Source: an uncultured Flavobacterium sp. | GTDB taxonomy: Bacteria > Bacteroidota > Bacteroidia > Flavobacteriales > Flavobacteriaceae | DNA: 64,000 nucleotides | Assembly: GCF_946478785.1 (NCBI RefSeq) | Contig: NZ_CAMLDD010000003.1 | Span: 290,668-354,667, forward strand | Direction of reading: 5' to 3' | Part shown: positions 54,101 to 63,288 of the stretch, piece by piece | How positions within the stretch are numbered: the first letter of the stretch is position 1 | Layout: every line of letters begins with the position of its first letter | The notes under the pieces: model-generated | The model's database searches: none | What the model saw: the letters and a program-made list of their open reading frames with translations, nothing else | Told to the model about the DNA's origin: nothing | Position numbers and translations under genes: made by a program

Positions 54101-55792
54101 ATGTCAGACGATAAGAAAGTAATTTTCTCAATGCAGAAATTGAGTAAAACCTATCAGGGAGCAGACAAACCAGTGCTTAAAAATATTTATTTGAGTTTCT
54201 TTTACGGAGCTAAAATTGGTATTCTGGGTTTAAATGGTTCAGGTAAATCATCTCTTTTAAAAATTATAGCAGGAGTTGATAAAAATTATCAGGGAGATGT
54301 GGTTTTTCAACCGGGATATACTGTTGGTTACTTGGAGCAGGAACCAATTTTGGATGATTCTAAAACCGTTATCGAAATTGTTCGCGAAGGTGCTGCCGAA
54401 ACGATGGCTGTTTTAGAAGAATACAATCAGATCAATGATTTGTTTGGTCTTGAAGAAAATTATTCCGATCCTGATAAAATGGACAAGTTGATGGATCGTC
54501 AGGCTGCTTTGCAGGATAAAATTGATGCTCTTGGAGCTTGGGAAATCGATACAAAACTGGAAATAGCAATGGATGCTCTGCGTACGCCTGATGCTGATAC
54601 GCCAATTAAAAACCTTTCCGGAGGAGAACGCCGTCGTGTCGCTTTATGTCGTTTGTTGTTGCAACAACCTGATGTATTGTTACTTGATGAGCCTACCAAC
54701 CACTTAGATGCTGAATCTGTACTTTGGTTAGAGCAGCACTTAGCACAATATGCCGGAACTGTAATTGCCGTAACTCACGATAGATACTTCTTGGATAATG
54801 TTGCTGGTTGGATTTTAGAGTTGGATAGAGGAGAAGGTATTCCGTGGAAAGGAAATTACTCTTCCTGGTTAGATCAAAAATCAAGCAGAATGGCATTAGA
54901 AGAAAAAGTAGCTTCAAAACGCCGTAAAAACCTAGAACGTGAGTTGGACTGGGTTCGTCAGGGAGCAAAAGGCCGTCAAACCAAACAAAAAGCACGTTTG
55001 CAGAACTACGACAAATTATTAAACGAAGACCAAAAACAACTGGATGAAAATCTGGAAATCTATATTCCGAACGGTCCACGTTTAGGAACCAATGTTATCG
55101 AAGCTAAAAATGTAGCAAAAGCTTTTGGAGATAAATTATTATACGATAATTTAAATTTCACTTTGCCACAAGCCGGAATTGTTGGAATCATCGGACCTAA
55201 CGGTGCTGGTAAATCTACCATTTTCAAAATGATCATGGGCGAGCAAAAAACCGACAGTGGAGAATTTTCTGTTGGAGAAACCGTAAAAATCGCTTACGTA
55301 GATCAGGCGCATTCGAATATTGATCCAAATAAATCAATCTGGGAAAACTTTGCAGATGGTCAGGAATTGATCATGATGGGTGGAAAACAAGTAAACTCAA
55401 GAGCTTATTTATCACGTTTCAATTTTGGTGGTGGTGAACAAAACAAGAAAGTTTCGATGCTTTCTGGTGGTGAACGTAACCGTTTGCATCTCGCAATGAC
55501 TTTGAAAGAAGAAGGAAACGTTTTGTTACTGGATGAGCCAACAAATGATTTGGACGTAAACACACTTCGTGCACTCGAAGAAGGTCTTGAAAACTTTGCT
55601 GGTTGTGCTGTGGTAATTTCTCACGACAGATGGTTCTTAGACAGAATTTGTACACACATCCTTGCTTTTGAAGGTGATTCTGAAGTATATTATTTCGAAG
55701 GAGGATTCTCTGATTACGAAGAAAATAAAAAGAAACGTTTAGGTGGTGATCTAACTCCAAAACGTTTGAAGTACAAAAAATTGATTAGATAA
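54101..55792 (+). CDS. ettA: Energy-dependent translational throttle protein EttA
   Basis: 563 residues, an ABC-F protein. The first ABC has Walker A GLNGSGKSS, LSGGERRRVAL and LLLDEPTNHLD; an arm and linker with SRMALEEKVASKRRKNL is followed by the second ABC with GPNGAGKST, LSGGERNRLHL and LLLDEPTNDLD. It binds the ribosomal E site and gates the first peptide bond by ATP/ADP ratio. Complete and of normal length. Confidence 0.96.
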   Translation: MSDDKKVIFSMQKLSKTYQGADKPVLKNIYLSFFYGAKIGILGLNGSGKSSLLKIIAGVDKNYQGDVVFQPGYTVGYLEQEPILDDSKTVIEIVREGAAETMAVLEEYNQINDLFGLEENYSDPDKMDKLMDRQAALQDKIDALGAWEIDTKLEIAMDALRTPDADTPIKNLSGGERRRVALCRLLLQQPDVLLLDEPTNHLDAESVLWLEQHLAQYAGTVIAVTHDRYFLDNVAGWILELDRGEGIPWKGNYSSWLDQKSSRMALEEKVASKRRKNLERELDWVRQGAKGRQTKQKARLQNYDKLLNEDQKQLDENLEIYIPNGPRLGTNVIEAKNVAKAFGDKLLYDNLNFTLPQAGIVGIIGPNGAGKSTIFKMIMGEQKTDSGEFSVGETVKIAYVDQAHSNIDPNKSIWENFADGQELIMMGGKQVNSRAYLSRFNFGGGEQNKKVSMLSGGERNRLHLAMTLKEEGNVLLLDEPTNDLDVNTLRALEEGLENFAGCAVVISHDRWFLDRICTHILAFEGDSEVYYFEGGFSDYEENKKKRLGGDLTPKRLKYKKLIR

Positions 55793-55816
55793 TTTTAAGT
55801 AATTTTCAAATTTTAA

Positions 55817-55856
55817 AATCCCAAATTCCAATTATAAAAGGTTGGAGTTTGGGATT
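55817..55856 (+). terminator. Terminator of ettA
   Basis: Stem aatcccaaattccaa / ttggagtttgggatt (15 bp with one G-U), 24 bp after the ettA stop. Confidence 0.8.
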
Positions 55857-55880
55857 TATTATTGGCTTTTGCGTATTTTT

Positions 55881-55967
55881 TGTCATTTCGACGAAGGAGA
55901 AATCACACTCGTAACTCCGCAATCTAAATCACCAATCCTCGTCGAATTGAAAAAATCTACAATGACA
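55881..55967. repeat. Dispersed repeat of the tcatttcgacgaaggagaaatc type
   Basis: tgtcatttcgacgaaggagaaatc begins it and acaatgaca ends it, with ctcgtcgaattg as the degenerate inverted partner of ttcgacgagg. No ORF. Similar strings are frequent in Bacteroidota genomes; this is from memory. Confidence 0.6.
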
Positions 55968-55996
55968 GGCTTGCCAGATTGGAATTGGAATTTTTA

Positions 55997-56449
55997 CTAT
56001 TTGGAATTTAAAAACTTCGCCTTTAATTCAGGAGTTGGAATCATACAGCTTTCCTTTTTACCATACCATTTGTAACGATTTTTGGCAATATAATCGTAAA
56101 TATAATTTCGAATCTTCTCAGGAAGAATTTTAAAAATGGAAACCAAGCTATAGATTCCACCTAATTCATCACCAATTTCCAAAACTGCAGATGATTTATA
56201 ATAATAAGCAACTCCTGGATTGTATAAAATGATGCTATCAATTTTACTACGATCTATACCAATATAATTGCAAATTTCAATTCCCAATTCCGATTGCAAA
56301 GCCACAAATCTAAAAACATCTTTTTTATCATGTTTGATAATAAACTGGACAGAGCTATCGCATAAATTGCAAACGCCATCGAACAGGATAATTTTTTTAT
56401 TTTGTGCCGTCTTTGCGAGGAACGAAGCAATCTCACTATGTATTTCCAT
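55997..56449 (-). CDS. DCC-family thiol-disulfide oxidoreductase-like protein with repeat-derived N-terminus
   Basis: 150 residues. The core IILFDGVCNLCDSSVQF gives the DxxCxxC signature (Cys27, Cys30) of the DCC (DUF393) family, which is thioredoxin-like. The first 17 residues (MEIHSEIASFLAKTAQ) are encoded by the dispersed cttcgttcctcgc repeat, and no internal ATG lies before the core, so the repeat provides the start or has displaced it. The gene is otherwise complete. The small GIY-YIG gene lies upstream in the same orientation. Confidence 0.82.
   Translation of the reverse strand: MEIHSEIASFLAKTAQNKKIILFDGVCNLCDSSVQFIIKHDKKDVFRFVALQSELGIEICNYIGIDRSKIDSIILYNPGVAYYYKSSAVLEIGDELGGIYSLVSIFKILPEKIRNYIYDYIAKNRYKWYGKKESCMIPTPELKAKFLNSK
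56413..56436. repeat. cattgcgaggaacgaagcaatc repeat, copies 1 and 2 near here
   Basis: ttgcgaggaacgaagcaatctcac at 56413-56436 lies inside the DCC coding sequence. A second copy is at 56459-56482, 24 bp beyond its end. Confidence 0.8.
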
Positions 56450-56506
56450 CTTGTTAGTCTTGCGAGGAACGAAGCAATCACATCCAGTTAATTCTCAATT
56501 TAGATA

Positions 56507-56812
56507 TTACTCAATCATTATATTTTCTATTTCTTCAAATAAATCCTTCCAAGTTGGATTAATTGCACGAATTAATTCATTTTTAGCTTCTCTTGAACCA
56601 GCCTTTATTTGTTTTTCTCTTATAATTGCATCTCCAATAAATTGAAATTGTTCGTAATAAACTAAAATATTTACATTATATTTTGCTGAAAATGAGGTTG
56701 GATATTTCTTCTCTTTATGTTCTAAAATTCTTTGTGGAAGATTCGAAGTTACACCAGTATAAACAACTGTTTGGTATTTATTAGTAATAATGTAAACAAA
56801 TCCTGATTTCAT
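56507..56812 (-). CDS. GIY-YIG endonuclease domain protein
   Basis: 101 residues. FVYIITNKYQTVVYTGVTSNLPQRI carries the (G/V)YIx...VYTGVT-type variant of the GIY-YIG core, and YEQFQFIGDAIIREKQIK the catalytic Arg/Glu region; KNELIRAINPTWKDL ends it. It belongs to the small stand-alone GIY-YIG group of uncertain substrate. It is flanked by copies of the dispersed repeat. Confidence 0.9.
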   Translation of the reverse strand: MKSGFVYIITNKYQTVVYTGVTSNLPQRILEHKEKKYPTSFSAKYNVNILVYYEQFQFIGDAIIREKQIKAGSREAKNELIRAINPTWKDLFEEIENIMIE

Positions 56813-56835
56813 ATTTTAGTTTTTTTAATATTTGT

Positions 56836-56921
56836 CATTGCGAGGAACGAAGCAATCACACTAAGATGAGCAAGCCCAGTAATTTAAAATACAAAGTGTG
56901 ATTGCTTCGTTCCTCGCAATG
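56836..56921. repeat. Perfect 26-bp inverted pair of the dispersed repeat
   Basis: The plus-strand copy cattgcgaggaacgaagca... at 56836-56861 and its exact reverse complement at 56896-56921 form a 26-bp perfect stem with a 34-base loop. It lies between the GIY-YIG and MutS2 genes, both on the minus strand. Confidence 0.85.
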
Positions 56922-56940
56922 ACCTTGATTGCTGTAAAAA

Positions 56941-59106
56941 TTATTTTTTCACAGCTTCAACCAACTCCAATTCATCCAAACTAACTTTCGAAGTAAAAAT
57001 CCCATAATTTACAGTCGCTTTATTTTTCTCAATCGAATCAATACTTCCCACAGATCTTCCATCCAGCATTCTAACTCGATCTCCGACTTTTAAAACAGGC
57101 TTTGGTTTCTCGATAACAGGTTTAAGTTTCTTCTCTTTTTTCTCTTGGCGAATTTCTTCTACTTGTACGGAAACTTCGGCAATAACTTCTTTTTTCTTTT
57201 CGATTATGGCTTTGGCCTCTTTTGGAGTTGCTTTTTTACGTTTTGAATTCTCAATTTCTATGATTTTCAAAAATTCGCCTATAAGATCTTTTTTGTTTTT
57301 ATTATTGAAATATTTCTCAGCAATATCTTCAATTTTTTGACCAATGTAAATCGTCTTTTGGTTGCTGTCGTATAATTCCTGATAGCTTTCCAGTTTTTGC
57401 TTGATTTTTACATTGATGTTTTCCATCTTTTTGCTTTCCTCACGCGCTCGGGTTTCTTCTTCTTTTAGATTCATAGAAGTTTTCTCCAATTTTGAACGTT
57501 CTTTCTGAAGTGTTGCAATGGTTTTATCAAAGCGAACTTTTCCGACTTCAATTTTCTTTTTGGCACGATTAATCAATCCAAACGGAATACCATTTTTCAA
57601 CGCAACTTCAAAAGTAAACGAACTTCCGGCCTGACCTAAAGCTAGTTTGTACATGGGTTCCAATGATTTTTCATCAAACATCATATTGGCATTGGTTGCA
57701 AAAGGCAATTCGTTCGCAAGAATCTTCAAATTCGAATAATGCGTGGTAATAATTCCGAAAGCTTCACGATGATAAAATTCTTCAAGGAAAATCTCAGCCA
57801 AAGCGCCACCTAATTCGGGATCAGAACCTGTTCCAAATTCATCAATTAAAAACATAGTTTTCTTATTACACTTTTTCAGAAAATAATTCATGTTTTTTAA
57901 TCGATAACTATACGTACTCAAATGATTTTCAATTGATTGATTGTCTCCAATATCCGTTAAGATTCTGTCGAACAAGAAAGTTTCACTACGTTCATGAACC
58001 GGAATCAACATTCCGGATTGTAACATCAATTGCAATAAACCAACTGTTTTAAGCGAAATGGTTTTTCCTCCGGCATTAGGACCGGAAATGACGATAATTC
58101 GGTTATCCTGTTTTAGTTCAATTGTTTGGGGATGCGTAATTTCGTTCTTTTGCTTATTGTTCAAATACAAAATAGGATGATAAGCTTCCCTAAAAAATAA
58201 TCTTCTTTCTTCTGTAATTGTTGGTAAAATTCCATTGATTCTATTGGCATATTTTGCTTTTCCGGCAACAACATCAATATCACTTAAAAATTCCTGATAC
58301 TCAATCAACAAAGGTAAATACGGACGAATCTGATTTGATAACTGTTTTAGAATTCTCGTAATTTCCTCTTTCTCTTCATACTCCAAATTAGCCAGTTCTC
58401 TGGAATATTGTAAAGTTGCTTCAGGTTCAATATACGCAATACTTCCGGTTTTCGAACTTCCTAAAATAGAACCTTTTACTTTACGGCGATACATTGCTAA
58501 AACTGCCAAAACACGACGATTCTGAACAAAACTTTCCTTGATGTCATCTAAATATCCAAGGCTGTTATTGTGTGTAAGGGCAACTCCAAAACTTTGATTG
58601 ACTTTGCCGCGAACAATATTCATATTTTGTCGGATACTCAATAAAGCCGGTGAAGCATTGTCTTTTATCTCTCCATATTTATCTACAATAGCGTCAATTG
58701 TAGTTACAATATCTTTGGTATATTCAACTCTTGAAGCTCTTGCATTTAAGTTTGGATAATAATCATCAAACTTTTTAAGGAAATTCAACAGGAAATTGGA
58801 TGTTGACGAAAGCGTAGCAATTTTTCTAAAACTGCCTACTTCCAAGAAACTGTCTTCAATTGCCAGAAACTTAATTTCATGCGTGATGGCGTCAAATCCG
58901 TGATTCGGAATCGCGTTATTATTTTGAAAAGACGAAACATATTCTGATGTCTGCATCAAAGCCTGCATCAAAGTTTCTTTATCTCTAAATGGTGTTATTT
59001 GTAAAGCTTTCTCTTTTCCAATATCGGTGTTGCAGCCAGCAGAAATGGTTTCGAGTACTGTTGGAAATTGTAAGTCTTGTAATGTTTTTTCGGTAATACT
59101 GATCAT
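56941..59106 (-). CDS. MutS2 endonuclease-like protein without Smr domain
   Basis: 721 residues. The MutS core has the Walker A GPNAGGKTIS (342-351) and FLIDEFGTGSDPELGGALAE. A long coiled coil (about 510-610) follows. The C-terminus is a KOW-like end (RVRMLDGRSVGSIDSIEKNKA). The family Smr nuclease domain of about 80 residues at the C-terminus is absent, and the protein is shorter than the usual 780 or so. It is proposed to act in ribosome rescue or suppression of recombination. Confidence 0.92.
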   Translation of the reverse strand: MISITEKTLQDLQFPTVLETISAGCNTDIGKEKALQITPFRDKETLMQALMQTSEYVSSFQNNNAIPNHGFDAITHEIKFLAIEDSFLEVGSFRKIATLSSTSNFLLNFLKKFDDYYPNLNARASRVEYTKDIVTTIDAIVDKYGEIKDNASPALLSIRQNMNIVRGKVNQSFGVALTHNNSLGYLDDIKESFVQNRRVLAVLAMYRRKVKGSILGSSKTGSIAYIEPEATLQYSRELANLEYEEKEEITRILKQLSNQIRPYLPLLIEYQEFLSDIDVVAGKAKYANRINGILPTITEERRLFFREAYHPILYLNNKQKNEITHPQTIELKQDNRIIVISGPNAGGKTISLKTVGLLQLMLQSGMLIPVHERSETFLFDRILTDIGDNQSIENHLSTYSYRLKNMNYFLKKCNKKTMFLIDEFGTGSDPELGGALAEIFLEEFYHREAFGIITTHYSNLKILANELPFATNANMMFDEKSLEPMYKLALGQAGSSFTFEVALKNGIPFGLINRAKKKIEVGKVRFDKTIATLQKERSKLEKTSMNLKEEETRAREESKKMENINVKIKQKLESYQELYDSNQKTIYIGQKIEDIAEKYFNNKNKKDLIGEFLKIIEIENSKRKKATPKEAKAIIEKKKEVIAEVSVQVEEIRQEKKEKKLKPVIEKPKPVLKVGDRVRMLDGRSVGSIDSIEKNKATVNYGIFTSKVSLDELELVEAVKK

Positions 59107-59239
59107 TTATTTTCTTTAAAAAAGTACACGCAAAAGTACAAAAATAGTAGCATTGAATTCTACTAACTTCTTATCTAAATTTTATGACTGGCTAAATATG
59201 ATTTTACTTAAAAATTTCTGAAATTCGCATAAAAAAATT

Positions 59240-59905
59240 ATGGACGTAAAAATGCATTCTTCATGGAAACAAGTTTTAAATGAAGAATTTGAGAAACCAT
59301 ATTTCAAGGAGCTAATTGATTTTGTAAAATCAGAATATGCTACAAAGGTCTGTTATCCAAAAGGGAATCAGATTTTTTCGGCTTTTGACCACTGTCATTT
59401 CGATGAAGTTAAAGTTGTTATTATAGGACAAGATCCATATCACGGACCAAATCAGGCAAACGGATTATGCTTTTCTGTAAATGACGGCATTCCTTTTCCT
59501 CCCTCTCTTTACAATATTTTCAAAGAAATCGAAACTGATTTAGGCAAACCAATTCCGAAGACAGGTAATTTAGAACGTTGGGCAGATCAGGGCGTTTTTC
59601 TTTTAAATGCCACTTTAACAGTAAGACAGTCCGAAGCCGGAAGCCATCAGGGAAAAGGCTGGGAAAAATTTACAGACGAGGTCATAAAGCAAATTTCTGC
59701 TGAAAAAGAAAATGTTGTGTTTTTACTTTGGGGAGGTTTTGCACAAAAGAAAGCGACTTTGATCGATGCTTCAAAACATCATATTTTAAAATCAGGACAT
59801 CCTTCTCCTTTAAGTGCCAACAGAGGGTTTTGGTTTGGAAACAAACATTTTAGCCAGACAAATGTTTTCCTGAAATCAAAAGGTCTTAAAGAAATTGAGT
59901 GGTAA
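59240..59905 (+). CDS. ung: Uracil-DNA glycosylase
   Basis: 221 residues, family 1. The water-activating motif GQDPYHG holds Asp65; the His187 motif HPSPLSANRGF is present, and LLLNATLTVR-like FLLNATLTVRQSEAGSH fits the canonical enzyme. It removes uracil from DNA. Divergent from mutS2 across 133 bp. Confidence 0.97.
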   Translation: MDVKMHSSWKQVLNEEFEKPYFKELIDFVKSEYATKVCYPKGNQIFSAFDHCHFDEVKVVIIGQDPYHGPNQANGLCFSVNDGIPFPPSLYNIFKEIETDLGKPIPKTGNLERWADQGVFLLNATLTVRQSEAGSHQGKGWEKFTDEVIKQISAEKENVVFLLWGGFAQKKATLIDASKHHILKSGHPSPLSANRGFWFGNKHFSQTNVFLKSKGLKEIEW

Positions 59906-60005
59906 AAGCATAATGGATTTTCTGTGATTTCTACAGTAATTCAAATGATATTGGATTTTTTTGTGAATCAGCATCCGAATCAATCAAAGAATTAAAAAAA
60001 GCGAT

Positions 60006-60013
60006 TATCTTTG
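60006..60013 (+). promoter_or_regulatory. Putative -7 element before purM
   Basis: TATCTTTG, 26 bp before the ATG at 60040. No TTG lies at the expected upstream distance. Confidence 0.45.
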
Positions 60014-60039
60014 CACCACATCAACACAAACTAAGTTTC

Positions 60040-61218
60040 ATGAGTTCAGATTCTAGCAAAAGGTACGCGCAAAGAGGTGTTTCGGCATCAAAAGAAGACG
60101 TACACAACGCCATAAAAAATATTGATAAAGGTTTATTTCCACAGGCATTCTGTAAAATTGTTCCTGATTATTTAACTCAGGATGAAGAGCATTGCTTAAT
60201 TATGCATGCTGACGGAGCCGGTACAAAATCGTCTTTAGCATATATGTATTGGAAAGAAACTGGAGATATTTCAGTTTGGAAAGGAATTGCTCAGGATGCT
60301 TTAATCATGAATATCGACGATTTATTATGTGTTGGCGCAACAGATAATATCCTGCTTTCATCAACTATTGGAAGAAATAAAAACTTAATTCCGGCTGAAG
60401 TTATTTCAGCAATCATCAACGGAACCGAAGAACTAATCAACGAATTAAAAACTTTCGGTGTAACCATTCATTCAACAGGCGGAGAAACTGCCGATGTTGG
60501 AGATGTTGTTCGTACCATAATTGTAGATTCTACCGTAACAGCTCGTATGAAACGCAGCGATGTAGTGGATAATGCAAATATTAAAGCAGGCGACGTAATC
60601 GTAGGTTTGGCTTCTTTCGGTCAGGCAACTTACGAAAAAAGTTATAATGGCGGAATGGGAAGCAATGGCTTGACATCTGCACGTCACGATGTTTTCGGAA
60701 AATATTTAGCAAAAAAATATCCTGAAAGTTTCGATGCTCTTGTTCCTGAAGAATTAATTTATTCAGGTCAGGTAAATTTGACTGATGAAGTAGAAAATAG
60801 TCCAATAAATGCAGGTCAGTTGGTACTTTCTCCAACCAGAACGTATGCGCCAATTATCAAGAAAATTTTAGATACTTACACGCCAAACGAAATCCACGGA
60901 ATGGTGCATTGCAGTGGAGGAGCGCAGACTAAAATTTTACATTTCGTTCAGAATTTACACATTATAAAAGATAATTTATTTCCAGTTCCACCATTGTTCA
61001 AGCTAATTCAGGAACAATCAAAAACAGATTGGAAAGAAATGTATCAGGTTTTCAACTGCGGTCACCGTATGGAAATTTATGTTCCTGAAAATATTGCTCA
61101 GGATATTATCGAGATTTCAAAATCATTCAATGTCGATGCACAAATTGTTGGTAGAGTAGAAGCTGCAGATTCAAAGAAGCTTACTATTGCCAGCGAATAC
61201 GGCACATTTGAATATTAA
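60040..61218 (+). CDS. purM: Phosphoribosylformylglycinamidine cyclo-ligase (AIR synthase)
   Basis: 392 residues, the longer Bacteroidota PurM type (about 390 versus 345). HADGAGTKSSLAYMYW and IHSTGGETADVGDVVRT are the ATP and substrate parts, followed by GDVIVGLASFGQA, and EIHGMVHCSGGAQTKIL in the C-terminal half. It makes AIR from FGAM in purine synthesis. Complete. Confidence 0.93.
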   Translation: MSSDSSKRYAQRGVSASKEDVHNAIKNIDKGLFPQAFCKIVPDYLTQDEEHCLIMHADGAGTKSSLAYMYWKETGDISVWKGIAQDALIMNIDDLLCVGATDNILLSSTIGRNKNLIPAEVISAIINGTEELINELKTFGVTIHSTGGETADVGDVVRTIIVDSTVTARMKRSDVVDNANIKAGDVIVGLASFGQATYEKSYNGGMGSNGLTSARHDVFGKYLAKKYPESFDALVPEELIYSGQVNLTDEVENSPINAGQLVLSPTRTYAPIIKKILDTYTPNEIHGMVHCSGGAQTKILHFVQNLHIIKDNLFPVPPLFKLIQEQSKTDWKEMYQVFNCGHRMEIYVPENIAQDIIEISKSFNVDAQIVGRVEAADSKKLTIASEYGTFEY

Positions 61219-61242
61219 AAGCATATAATAATTAGCTTTTTC

Positions 61243-61317
61243 AGGAGCTAATCCTGCTATCCGCTGTATCTTTTGTGGCGAACCCCGCCACAAAAGGATG
61301 CCGCTCCTATCAGGGCT
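61243..61317. repeat. REP-like hairpin element, inverted copy
   Basis: Starts aggagctaatcctgctatcc and ends cctatcagggct, the reverse complement of the ends at 1812-1934. The stem cttttgtggcg / ccgccacaaaag (61270-61296) is near-perfect. It sits directly 3' of purM and may act as its terminator. Confidence 0.75.
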
Positions 61318-61333
61318 AAAACACCACCTCGTT

Positions 61334-61690
61334 ATGTATGAACTGCTTTTTTGGAAATATTTAGAAGACGTTTACTTAAATCACCATGAAGTTTACGAAG
61401 CTCTGCTTGAAAAACAAGAAGTGGAAGGTCTTGAAAAGCTTCCTGTAGAAGTAATCCTAAACCGAATCAATTCCGTTTTCTCACAATGGGAAAAAGTAGA
61501 TGAAAACAGCTGGAAAAATAATTCCGGAAAAGGTGCTTTTCAGGTTATCACTACACCGCAAAGCATCAAAATAGACTGCTACGGAACAGAGGGCAAAACA
61601 ATGAATAAGTTAGTAGAATTACTCGAAGAATTTAAATGTCCTTTATACGATCCTCAAGTTCCCGAGCGTTACGACGAAATGACTGAGTAA
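61334..61690 (+). CDS. Conserved hypothetical protein
   Basis: 118 residues from the ATG at 61334; an upstream in-frame ATG at 61298 lies inside the REP-like element and is rejected. WKYLEDVYLNHHEVYEALL and IKIDCYGTEGKTMNKLVELL are conserved-looking segments; ends DPQVPERYDEM. No known function or motif. Probably cytosolic. Confidence 0.65.
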   Translation: MYELLFWKYLEDVYLNHHEVYEALLEKQEVEGLEKLPVEVILNRINSVFSQWEKVDENSWKNNSGKGAFQVITTPQSIKIDCYGTEGKTMNKLVELLEEFKCPLYDPQVPERYDEMTE

Positions 61691-61807
61691 GTAAGTTTAT
61701 TTTGTGAACCTTAGTAAAAACTTTGTGAATCTCTATTAAATAGCTATACTACAGAGCTACGTAAAGATCTCACAGAGAATTTCAAAGAATTTGAAGCGAA
61801 TAAAATA

Positions 61808-62416
61808 ATGAATCAAGAATATAATTTTAATTTCTCAGATAATATTATTCTGGAAGACGATTTGGTTCTGTTGCGTCCTTTGCAGGAATCAGACGTTGAT
61901 AATCTTCTTGAAATTTCCATCAACGAACCCGAAACCTGGAGATATTCTTTAGTAGGCGCTGACGGAAAAGAAAACTTGACAAATTATATTCAATCAGCTG
62001 TAAAAGCAAGAGAAAATCACAACGAATTTCCATTTATAGTTTTCGATAAAAAATCCCAAAAGTACGCAGGTTCAACTCGTTTTTACGATATAAATTTCGG
62101 ATATAAAACTCTGCAACTAGGTTACACTTGGTACGGTTCTGCTTTTAGAGGAACCGGTCTAAATAAACACTGTAAATTTTTACTGCTTCAATTTGCATTC
62201 GAAACTCTCGCTTTGGAACGTGTAGAATTTCGTGCCGACAATAATAACCAGCGAAGTATTGCTGCAATGAAAAGCATCGGTTGCAAAGTCGAAGGTGTGA
62301 TGCGTAGTAATATGCCAACTTCTGACAGCAATGTACGTCGGGACTCAATAGTTTTGAGTATTTTAAAGAATGAATGGTTTGACGAAGTAAAAGAGAACTT
62401 AAAGCATAGGCTTTAA
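61808..62416 (+). CDS. GNAT family N-acetyltransferase (RimJ-like)
   Basis: 202 residues. LVLLRPLQESDVDNLLEISI, YAGSTRFYDINF, LGYTWYGSAFRGTGLNKHCK and LERVEFRADNNNQRSIAAMK, with GCKVEGVMR, are the usual GNAT sequence blocks for RimJ/RimL-type enzymes. It transfers acetyl from acetyl-CoA to an amine, the substrate being unknown. Confidence 0.92.
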   Translation: MNQEYNFNFSDNIILEDDLVLLRPLQESDVDNLLEISINEPETWRYSLVGADGKENLTNYIQSAVKARENHNEFPFIVFDKKSQKYAGSTRFYDINFGYKTLQLGYTWYGSAFRGTGLNKHCKFLLLQFAFETLALERVEFRADNNNQRSIAAMKSIGCKVEGVMRSNMPTSDSNVRRDSIVLSILKNEWFDEVKENLKHRL

Positions 62417-62536
62417 ATTGCAAAAGAGCCATCGACTCGATAAATTTTGTATGGCTGGATTTTAATTCACTTTATAGAGATAAGTATGAAAATAACCAAT
62501 ATTTAAAATTAATATTAAATTTTGACATTTAAAATA

Positions 62537-63160
62537 TTATCCATCTGTCAGTAATATACCTTGATCTTCTCTTATTTTTTTTACCAATTTATCAATATGA
62601 CTTTTTATTTTTTGAGGAAGCAAGCTCCAGTCAGCGTCTTTTTTGAAACTTCTGCAATAATCTAAAACGCATTCTACAGCTCGAATTACATACTTTTTAT
62701 TTTTATAAACAACAATAATTTTCACACGTCTTATTTCATCATCTTCATTTCGGGAACCGTAAACAAGTATTGGTTCCGTATATCCATCGCCATCCAGATC
62801 TTTTACGCTGCAGTATTTTGTCCAAAACCAAATGTTGGTTTCTTTGACTTCGGTGTTTTCAAGTAAATCATTTAGTCTCCATTTTTCAGCAAAACCGTTA
62901 GAATCTTTTATGCCGCAAATCGCTAAAATTTTTGTATTCAGAGTATCTGTTTTAGAAACGCTTTTTTGATTTTCGCATAAAACTAAATTATAGATGCCGC
63001 CATTATCTTTATATTCGTAAGCTCTGTAGATTGGAAAATCGGAAAGTTTTTCGAGTTCTCTCTGACTTATTTGTTTCTTGTCCAATATGGGGCTGTTAGT
63101 TTTTTGACCATTGCTAGTTATATTATACAAAAGAAACAGTGATAAAATAATTTTTTTCAT
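62537..63160 (-). CDS. Secreted hypothetical protein with DLDGDG motif
   Basis: 207 residues with a cleavable signal peptide (MKKIILSLFLLYNITSNGQ). VKDLDGDGYTEPILVYG is a calcium-loop-like D-x-D-x-D-G motif. It may resemble the M949_RS01915-type proteins of Bacteroidota; this is uncertain. Function unknown. Confidence 0.7.
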   Translation of the reverse strand: MKKIILSLFLLYNITSNGQKTNSPILDKKQISQRELEKLSDFPIYRAYEYKDNGGIYNLVLCENQKSVSKTDTLNTKILAICGIKDSNGFAEKWRLNDLLENTEVKETNIWFWTKYCSVKDLDGDGYTEPILVYGSRNEDDEIRRVKIIVVYKNKKYVIRAVECVLDYCRSFKKDADWSLLPQKIKSHIDKLVKKIREDQGILLTDG

Positions 63161-63288
63161 ACAATAGAATTGCTTTCTTGATCAAAGATATTAAAAAGCT
63201 TTCCGATTTTTAAAATTATAATACATTAAACATAGCGCAGTTTGAAAAAAACTTCACGAAATTTGCACTTTAATATAAATTGAACCTT

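Noticed and set aside
61298..61333. Upstream start for the hypothetical protein after purM
   Set aside because: These codons lie in the REP-like element; the ATG at 61334 is the better start.
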